Under the pieces are notes generated by a model. It saw only the letters and a list, made by a program, of their open reading frames with translations, was not told the origin of the DNA and did no database searches. This document shows positions 7,793-14,600 of a DNA stretch of 17,773 bases, in pieces. Source of the DNA: DATBMY01 sp036554605. Lineage in GTDB: Bacteria > Acidobacteriota > Blastocatellia > UBA7656. Within the stretch, counting starts at the first letter, position 1, and each line of letters begins with the position of its first letter. The position numbers and the translations under genes are program-made. The stretch covers positions 1-17,773 of the forward strand of contig DATBMY010000339.1 in NCBI GenBank assembly GCA_036554605.1, read 5' to 3'.

Positions 7793-7899
7793 GCGAAAGG
7801 TTACAGGGGATTGTCGTTTCCCTATCTCAAATCTGATACTTCAAGTTTCAGATACGATCTTAACTGGAAAGCCCCCGGTCCCCGATCCCTGACCCCTGA
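7746..7899. repeat. Inverted GGGGTC-heptamer element overlapping the HAD 3' end
   Basis: The left arm (7746-7773) is four heptamers: GGGGGTC, AGGGGTC, GGAGGTC, GGGGGGC. The right arm (7871-7899) reads, on the opposite strand, AGGGGTC, AGGGATC, GGGGAC, CGGGGGC, so the two arms are imperfect inverted copies. Inside are a 9-bp inverted repeat (GATAGGGAA 7781-7789 with TTCCCTATC 7818-7826) and a near-perfect 23-bp palindrome (7831-7853). The whole looks like a non-autonomous palindromic element, REP- or MITE-like, but no transposase or clear target-site duplication is seen. The left arm supplies the last codons of the HAD gene, and the right arm ends at the promoter of the zinc-finger gene. Confidence 0.6.
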
Positions 7900-7901
7900 T
7901 G

Positions 7902-7910
7902 TGCTATACT
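7902..7910 (+). promoter_or_regulatory. Extended -10 promoter for the small zinc-finger gene
   Basis: TG at 7902-7903, one base, then TATACT at 7905-7910 form an extended -10 box next to the right arm of the repeat element. Transcription would start near 7916-7918, only a few bases before the ATG at 7922, giving an almost leaderless mRNA. This agrees with the lack of a Shine-Dalgarno at that start. No good -35 is visible, as expected for an extended -10 promoter. Confidence 0.5.
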
Positions 7911-7921
7911 CTGTTGCTGGA

Positions 7922-8086
7922 ATGGCCACCTGCTCCAAATGCAATCTGATGCCTGACGTTCACCGCTTGTTGAAGTGCGTGCAATGCTTCAAGCTCGTGT
8001 GTGAGAAGTGCGCCACTAGGCGGTACGCCAAGGTATTCTGCTCCGAAGGCTGCGCGCAGTTTTTCATAGACGACGGCGGCGAGTAG
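7922..8086 (+). CDS. Eight-cysteine zinc-finger microprotein
   Basis: 54 residues. Cysteines are at 4, 7, 19, 22, 27, 30, 40 and 44, forming CxxC, CxxC, CxxC and CxxxC pairs (MATCSKC, LKCVQCFKLVCEKC, VFCSEGC). Eight ligands would suit two Zn(II) ions in a cross-braced or double-ribbon fold. No signal peptide, so it is probably cytoplasmic. I recognise no named family; a role in protein or nucleic-acid binding is only inference. The frame is open back to 7811 through the repeat element, but the upstream residues look non-coding and ATG 7922 follows an extended -10 box. There is no clear Shine-Dalgarno. It lies 36 bases before hemB, a zinc-type enzyme, so both could share a transcript. Confidence 0.65.
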   Translation: MATCSKCNLMPDVHRLLKCVQCFKLVCEKCATRRYAKVFCSEGCAQFFIDDGGE

Positions 8087-8122
8087 GGGTGAGCGTAGTT
8101 TTTCGATCTCAGGAGTTCTGTC

Positions 8123-9091
8123 ATGAATTTAATCGAGAGGCCGAGACGCTTGCGGCGAAACGAGTCGATTCGCGCGATGGTTCGCGAAACGCGATTGACG
8201 CCGGATGATTTCGTCTATCCGCTGTTTGCCTGCGAAGGCGAGGGCGTGCGGCGCGAGATCAATTCGATGCCCGGCGTCTTTAACCTTTCAGTCGACGAGA
8301 TCGTGCGCGAAGCCGAATCGGCAAAGCGCGCCGGCGTCCGCTCGGTGATATTGTTCGGCGTGCCTGACGAAAAAGATCCCGCGGGCAGCCAGGCCTATGC
8401 CGAAGACGGAATAGTGCAGCGCGCCATCCGCGCCGTCAAGCGCGAAGTCAAAGACGTGCTCGTCATAGCCGACAACTGTCTTTGTGAATATACCGACCAT
8501 GGGCACTGCGGTGTGATAAAAGAGGGCGAAGTGCTCAACGACCCGACTCTGGAACTGCTCGCGCGGACCGCCGTTTCGCAGGCGGAGGCCGGCGCGGACA
8601 TCATCGCGCCATCGAATATGATGGACGGTTTTGTCGAAAGCATTCGCGAAGCGCTCGACCAGTCGGGGTTCGAACAGATACCGGTTATGTCTTACGCGGT
8701 AAAGTACGCGTCAGGTTTTTATGGCCCGTTTCGTGAAGCTGCGCAATCGGCGCCGCAGTTTGGGGACCGGCGCGGCTATCAGATGGACCCGGCCAACTCG
8801 CGCGAAGCCATGCGCGAGGCCGAGCTTGATATAGCGCAGGGCGCCGACATGTTGATGGTCAAGCCGGCCCTCGCCTACCTCGACATAATACGCATGGTGC
8901 GCGATAGATTTGACGTGCCCGTAGCCGCTTACCAGGTGTCGGGCGAGTACGCGATGATAAAGGCGGCGGCGCGGCTCGGGTGGATAGATGAGCAGCGCGT
9001 TGCCCTTGAATCGCTTCTGGCCATCAAGCGGGCCGGCGCGGATATAATTCTGACTTATTACGCAAAAGAGTTTGCCGGACGCCTCTCGTGA
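8123..9091 (+). CDS. hemB: Porphobilinogen synthase (delta-aminolevulinic acid dehydratase)
   Basis: 322 residues, the usual length. The enzyme condenses two 5-aminolevulinate molecules into porphobilinogen, the second committed step of tetrapyrrole (haem) synthesis, in the cytoplasm. The signature is complete: Zn-binding cysteines C119, C121 and C129 in DNCLCEYTDHGHCG, the first active-site lysine K194 in YAVKYASGFYGPF, and the Schiff-base lysine K247 in MLMVKPALAYLD. The three cysteines mark it as the Zn-dependent class, not the Mg-only class in which the cysteines are replaced. ATG 8123 has AGGAG at 8111-8115 (7-base gap). The small eight-cysteine gene lies upstream and a DUF1206 membrane protein downstream; no other haem gene is in the window. 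Confidence 0.97.
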   Translation: MNLIERPRRLRRNESIRAMVRETRLTPDDFVYPLFACEGEGVRREINSMPGVFNLSVDEIVREAESAKRAGVRSVILFGVPDEKDPAGSQAYAEDGIVQRAIRAVKREVKDVLVIADNCLCEYTDHGHCGVIKEGEVLNDPTLELLARTAVSQAEAGADIIAPSNMMDGFVESIREALDQSGFEQIPVMSYAVKYASGFYGPFREAAQSAPQFGDRRGYQMDPANSREAMREAELDIAQGADMLMVKPALAYLDIIRMVRDRFDVPVAAYQVSGEYAMIKAAARLGWIDEQRVALESLLAIKRAGADIILTYYAKEFAGRLS

Positions 9092-9143
9092 CGCTTGTCG
9101 AATCAAGGTTGCGGTAATCAACGCTCAAAGGCTGGACACTCTC

Positions 9144-9950
9144 TTGCCGGAAAGAAATCCCGTCTCCCCATTGGTTGAAAAACTGGCGCGGCTGGGTTAT
9201 GCGACCAAGGGCGCGGTCTATATCATCGTCGGCGCGCTCGCAACTCTCGCGGCCTTTCGCGCCGGCGGCAAGACGACGGATTCGGAAGGGGTCTTTCAAG
9301 AAGTACTCTCGCAGCCGCTCGGCGCGTTACTGCTCTGGGCAATCGTCGTGGGACTCGCCGGGTATGCCTTATGGCGCGCCGCGCAGAGCCTCGTCGACAC
9401 GGAAGGGAAGGGGAGCGACGCAAAAGCGATTGCGATCCGCGGCGGGTACTTTATAAGCGGGCTCGCTCACGCGGGGCTTGCATTGAGCGCGGCAAGAATC
9501 GCGATGGGTTCGGGCGGCGGCGGCGACCGGGATGAGCGAGACTGGACGGCGCGGTTTTTGGCCCTGCCGCTCGGGCCGCTGATTGTCGCGCTGTTCGGGG
9601 CCGGGCTAGTACTGTTCGGGCTGTACCAGATTTATAAGGGATACAGGCGAAAATTTCGCAAGCATCTTGAGACGAGGAAAATGGGCGATCTGGAGTTAAA
9701 GTGGTTCAGCCGAATCGCGCAATTCGGGCTCGCGGCGCGCGGCATCGTCTTCGGCGTCATGGGCCTGTTTCTCATAAGGGCCGCGATAAATTATAACCCG
9801 CAAGAAGCGGGCGGGCTCGGCCGCGCATTGCGCGCGCTCGAAAATCAGACCTTCGGTACCTGGGCGCTTGCCGTCGTTGCCGCCGGGCTGGTTGCGTATG
9901 GCATATACATGCTTGTAGAAGCTCGCTACCATCGCATCATCGCTGAGTAG
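9144..9950 (+). CDS. DUF1206 six-helix membrane protein
   Basis: About 268 residues with six predicted membrane helices in three related pairs, the DUF1206 plan. Each pair begins with a motif like ARLGYATKGAVYIIVGALA, and related forms recur as the second pair (GGYFISGLAHAGLALSA) and third pair (AQFGLAARGIVFGVMG). Cytoplasmic loops are basic (YKGYRRKFRKHLETRK). The family has no known function. The start is uncertain: no ATG or GTG is in frame near the N-terminus. TTG 9144 follows AAAGG at 9127-9131 with a rather long gap. TTG 9072 would overlap the hemB end and has a site placed too close. The first helix begins soon after 9171, so either start keeps the domain whole. Confidence 0.8.
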   Translation: MPERNPVSPLVEKLARLGYATKGAVYIIVGALATLAAFRAGGKTTDSEGVFQEVLSQPLGALLLWAIVVGLAGYALWRAAQSLVDTEGKGSDAKAIAIRGGYFISGLAHAGLALSAARIAMGSGGGGDRDERDWTARFLALPLGPLIVALFGAGLVLFGLYQIYKGYRRKFRKHLETRKMGDLELKWFSRIAQFGLAARGIVFGVMGLFLIRAAINYNPQEAGGLGRALRALENQTFGTWALAVVAAGLVAYGIYMLVEARYHRIIAE

Positions 9951-9968
9951 ATTTTCTATAAGTGAGTA

Positions 9969-9988
9969 CCGCCTGCGGTAGCGGGCGG
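9969..9988. repeat. GC-rich hairpin CCGCCTGC-GGTA-GCGGGCGG
   Basis: An 8-bp stem (9969-9976 with 9981-9988, one T-G wobble) closes a GGTA tetraloop. A shorter overlapping palindrome, TACCGC/GCGGTA at 9967-9980, competes with it. It lies in the gap between the DUF1206 gene and dacB and looks like a dispersed REP-type palindrome. It could also act as a weak terminator, but there is no T-run. Confidence 0.5.
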
Positions 9989-10070
9989 ATGAGTCTTGCA
10001 ATCAGACCCGGTTGCTACCGCTCCCGGCACCGACAAACCTGTCGTCGTGAATCGGAATCAAAATGGCGTG

Positions 10071-11657
10071 ATGAATTCTATGCTAGCTCGCACAATGATT
10101 CTTATAACCGTGGTCGCGGCCTTGATAATTTCGCCCGCGGCGGCGCGGCCCGCGTGGCAAGAGCCCGCGACGGCCACTAGTCCGGCCGTCGCGCAACCGG
10201 AAACGGTTGAATCGCTCCAGTCGCGTATCACCGCTGTTGTCGCGCACCCGCGCTACGGCTCCGCCGCGTGGGGAATAAAGATCGTTTCGCTCGACACCGG
10301 CAAGCTGATATTTGCGCACAACGCCGAAAAGTACTTTAGTCCCGCGTCGAACGCGAAGCTATACACGGGGGCGCTCGCGCTCGCCCGCCTCGGTCCCGAC
10401 TTTCGTATAAGGACTTCGCTTTACTCCGCGGCGCGGCCCGATGCAACCGGCACGCTTAAAGGCGATCTATTGATTTACGGCCGGGGCGACCCGACCATGG
10501 CGGCGCGTCTTTATGGAGGCAATTACGCGGCCGGGCTCGAGCCGCTGGTCGAGCGGGTCGCCGCCTCGGGCGTGCGCCATGTGGAAGGCGATCTTCTGGC
10601 CGATGACAGCTATTTCAAGGGGCCGCCGTTCGGTTCGGGCTGGCAATGGGACGATTTGCAGGCTTATTACGGTGCGGAGGTCTCCGCGCTCACTATAAAC
10701 GACAACTCTCTCGACCTGTTTGTAAAGCCAGGCGCGCGAGCCGGCATTCCCTGTCAGGTTACGACCGGTCCGGTGACTTCTTATGTCACGATAATGAACC
10801 GCACGCAGACCGGACCGAAGGGGTCCGAGTCTCGCATATCGATCTATCGCCCCGTAGGAGAGAATATAATCTACGTATCGGGCCGCCTACCGATTGATGC
10901 GGCGGGGCCGGGCTATCAGGGGTCGGTCGCGGTCCACAACCCCGCGGGGCTGTTCGCCGCTTTATTTAAAGATGCGCTTGCCCGCCGGGGCATCACCGTA
11001 AAGGGTCGCGCGCGCGTCATAGATTGGAAGTACCGGGAAGTAACTCCGGTAGATTTTTCAAAGCTCATTGAGCTTGGCTTTGTCGAATCGCTCCCGGCGA
11101 AAGATATTATCCGCGAGATGATGAAGCCGTCGCAAAACCTCTACGCTCAATTGCTATTGCTTCAGGTCGGCGCGGCCCGAGCCTACGCGGCGGAAGCGAT
11201 TGAGACGCGCGCGAGCACCGAGACAATCGGGCTCAACGCGATGACGGAATTCCTGAGCGAAGTGGGAGTCAAGAAGGGCGACGTGCTGCTCGAAGAAGGA
11301 TCGGGTCTTTCGCGCGCCGACCTTATAACGCCGAACGCTACGGTGGATCTGCTTAAATTCATGCGCGGTCACAAGTGGGCGGATGATTACCAGGCTTCCC
11401 TGCCGGTGGCCGGCGTTGACGGAACGCTGCAAAATCGCATGAAAGGGACTGTCGCGGCTGGTAATCTCCGCGCAAAGACCGGCACGCTGCGCTATGTCAA
11501 CACGCTGTCGGGTTACGTTACGACGGCAGCGGGCGAGCGCCTGGCCTTTTCTATTATGCTCAATAATTATTACAACTCCGACCGCGGCGTTTCGCCGCGC
11601 GAAGATATAGACTCAATCGCGGTAATGCTCGCGGGGTTTACCGGCAAGAGCCAGTAA
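10071..11657 (+). CDS. dacB: D-alanyl-D-alanine carboxypeptidase/endopeptidase, PBP4 type (peptidase S13)
   Basis: 528 residues. A signal peptide (about 1-28, MLARTMILITVVAALIISPAAA) sends it to the periplasm, where S13 enzymes cut the terminal D-Ala of peptidoglycan stem peptides or the D-Ala-mDAP crosslink. Motifs from ATG 10071: SxxK with nucleophile S93 and K96 (SPASNAKLYTGALAL), the second motif in EGSGLSRADLITP (S414, with Asp417 where E. coli PBP4 has Asn), and KTG at 469-471 (LRAKTGTLRYVNTLSGY). The long insert between the first two motifs (about 110-340) holds the extra S13 domains. In-frame starts at TTG 9996, GTG 10047 and ATG 10080 are alternatives; none has a strong ribosome site. 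The gene converges on the large minus-strand gene with 7 bases between stops. Confidence 0.92.
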   Translation: MNSMLARTMILITVVAALIISPAAARPAWQEPATATSPAVAQPETVESLQSRITAVVAHPRYGSAAWGIKIVSLDTGKLIFAHNAEKYFSPASNAKLYTGALALARLGPDFRIRTSLYSAARPDATGTLKGDLLIYGRGDPTMAARLYGGNYAAGLEPLVERVAASGVRHVEGDLLADDSYFKGPPFGSGWQWDDLQAYYGAEVSALTINDNSLDLFVKPGARAGIPCQVTTGPVTSYVTIMNRTQTGPKGSESRISIYRPVGENIIYVSGRLPIDAAGPGYQGSVAVHNPAGLFAALFKDALARRGITVKGRARVIDWKYREVTPVDFSKLIELGFVESLPAKDIIREMMKPSQNLYAQLLLLQVGAARAYAAEAIETRASTETIGLNAMTEFLSEVGVKKGDVLLEEGSGLSRADLITPNATVDLLKFMRGHKWADDYQASLPVAGVDGTLQNRMKGTVAAGNLRAKTGTLRYVNTLSGYVTTAAGERLAFSIMLNNYYNSDRGVSPREDIDSIAVMLAGFTGKSQ

Positions 11658-11664
11658 CGAGGTT

Positions 11665-14600
11665 CTAGGGCGCGATTACGAGTCTCAGCGATGTCGAAGT
11701 AGCGTTTCTGTTATCGGCGTCGACTACCCTCACGACAAGGGTGAAAGTGCCTGCCGCCGTGGGCCTGCCAGAGATTGCGCCGGTAGCGTTATCTAAAGTG
11801 AGTCCCGCCGGGAGCGAGCCGCCGAAGATACTCCACGTATAAGCCGGCCGCCCTCCGGCCGCCTGTAGCTGGAAGCTATAATCTGTATTGACCTGCCCGC
11901 CCGTCAGGTCTCCCGCGGTCGTCACCGAAAGCGGACCCGCCTGGACCGCTATCCTCAGCGAATCGGAAACGGCGGTTGCATTCTGCGAATCGGTGATTCT
12001 GATCGTAAATACCCAGGTCCCCACGTCGGTCGGCCTGCCGGTGATTCGTCCATTGGCGGCGGTGAGCGACAGGCCCGGAGGCAATTGCCCTCCGTTGAGG
12101 CTCCAGGTGTAAGGCGATGTCCCGCCCGTGCCGAGAAGTTGCAGCGTATAACTCACCCCGGTCTGCCCGTTCGGCTGGTCGCCCGTGTTTATCACCCCGA
12201 GCGGTCCCATCTCGACGATGATCGTCAGCGGGTTCGACGTGGCGCTTTGCGTTTCATGATCGACTATGCGGACACTGAAGGTGTAGGTGCCGACCTGAAC
12301 CGGCCTGCCGGAAATCAGGCCCGAGCTGCTGAGCGAGAGTCCGGGCGGCAGGGCCCCGCTGTTCATCCCCCAGGTGATCGGCGCGCGGCCTCCCGAAAAT
12401 AGCAACTGGTGCCGGTAATCTATGCCCGTCAGCCCCGGCGTAAGCTCGCCCGTGCTTATTACTCTGAGCGGCTCTACGTCGGGCAGTATGACCATGGCTA
12501 AGTTTGCTACCGCGTGCGCGCCGCTTGAGTCGGCGGCGCGCACCCCGAACGTGAAGCTCCCAAAGACCGCGGGCGTGCCTGAGATCAATCCAGAGGCGCT
12601 CATCGAAAGTCCCGCCGGAAGCGACCCCGAAGTGAGCGTCCACGTGTATGGCGGGCGGCCGTTGGTCGCCGCGAGCTGTGCGCTGTAAGGCTCCCCCTTG
12701 CGCCCGCGCGGCATCTCGGTCGTAGCTATCGAGAATACGCGGTTCTGCAAAACTATCGTGCGCGACCCGATGACCGTCACGTTACCCGACGTGTCGATCA
12801 AGCGCACGACCAGCGTGTGATCGCCGTTCGATAATCTAGTCGTGTCGAAAGTGAAGCTGAAACCGGAGCGGCCCGCGTTCGGGAATGCGCCCCAGACCCC
12901 GCCTATGTCCGGGCGGTTCAATCCGTATATCGCTTCGGCGACTTTATTGTTGTCGACGAGCACCTCTATCGTCTCGATGGCCACGTTATCGAGCGCCCAT
13001 CCCGATCCGCTCGCGGTATTGTTGAGCGTCGCGCGGTGGTCCGGCGTCTCAAGCGCGCCGAAAGGAGCGAGATTGTCGGCGGGCTTGATCGATATTGCGA
13101 GCGTTCGGGTCGAAGACTGCTGCGCCCCGTCGGTCACTCGCACGACGAATACGCTTGTGCCGGCGCGTACCGGCGTGCCCGATATGAGGCCATCGGCCGA
13201 CAGGTTGAGCCCCTCTCCCAGACTGCCGCTCGCAACGGTCCAGGTATAAGGCGGCACCCCGCCCGACGCCTGAAGCCTCTGCGAGTACGCCCGCTCGGCC
13301 GAAGTCTCCGGCAGCGATACCGTCTGTATCAGAAGCGGCGGCGGCGGCGGACCTATGCTTATGAATAACTGCTTCGCGCTCGTAGTCCCTGTGGCGTCCT
13401 TCACGCGTATAGTGAAGCTCACCGACCCGAGGGTTGTAGCCCGGCCCGTTATGACGCCCGCCTCGTTTATCGTCAACCCATCAGGCAGCGCGCCGTTTTC
13501 GATTGCCCACATGTATGGCGGCAGCCCGCCGCCCGCTTCCATTCTTGCGTTGTATAGGAGCCCCTGTGATGCCTGCGGAAGCTGCTCGGTCAATATAGTG
13601 AGCGGCGGCGGCGGCGGCCCTACTTCGACCGTGAGCGGTTTTGCGGCCATCTTCTCGGTTGCGTCATAAACGCGCACGGTGAAGTTGAATGTGCCCTGCG
13701 CCGTGGGTGTGCCCGAAAGCATGCCGTCGGGGGCAAGCGTGATGCCGTCGGGCAGAATGCCGAATTTCTTCTTCTTCTTCTTCTTGATCCACCTGTAAGG
13801 CTCGGAGCCCGCGGTCGCTTTTAGCTCGACCCGGTAAGGCACGCCGATCGCGGCAGGAGGCAGCGCATTGGCCGTGAGTATGGTCAGCTGCGGCGTGGGC
13901 TCCACTTCAATATCGATTGTGGCGGTCGCCGATTGCCCGGTCTGGTCCGACACGCGCACTTCAAATGAGTATTCGCCCGGACTCGTCGCGGCGCCCGTTA
14001 TCCGGCCGTCTTCCGATAGCTGGAGCCCGTCGGGCAGCCGCCCCGATATGATCTGCCATCTATAAGGCGCGTTGCCGCCGTTAGCCCTGATCGTCTGATT
14101 GTAGTTCTGCCCGACGACGGCATCAGGCAGGGATTCAGTCTCGATGGTCAAGGCGATAACGGCCGGATTGACTATTATTGAAAGCGTCGCGCTCACCGAC
14201 GCGCTGGTCGCGTCGGTCACCCTTATGGAGAAGCTCGACGTGCCAGCCCGCTCGGGCGAACCTGATACGCTCCCGGTCGACTGGTCGAGCGTCAGCCCGT
14301 CGGGCAGGTTCCCCGATTGAAGCGCGAAGCTATAAGGCGTCTGGCCTCCTGACACGCCGATGCTCTGGCTGTAGCTTGTGCCGACCGAGCCGCGCGGCAG
14401 CTGAGATGTTGTTATCGTAAGCGGCGCGGCCGGCTTAACCAGGAGCGTGAGCGCCTTGGTCGCGGAGTTGCCGCCGTCGCTTACGCGCGTGACAAAATTG
14501 AAGGTGCCGGCGGCGCTCGGCGTCCCCGACAGGGTGCCGGATTGTGATAGCGTGAGGCCCGGCGGGATCTGGCCGCTTTCTATCAGCCAGCTATAAGCAG

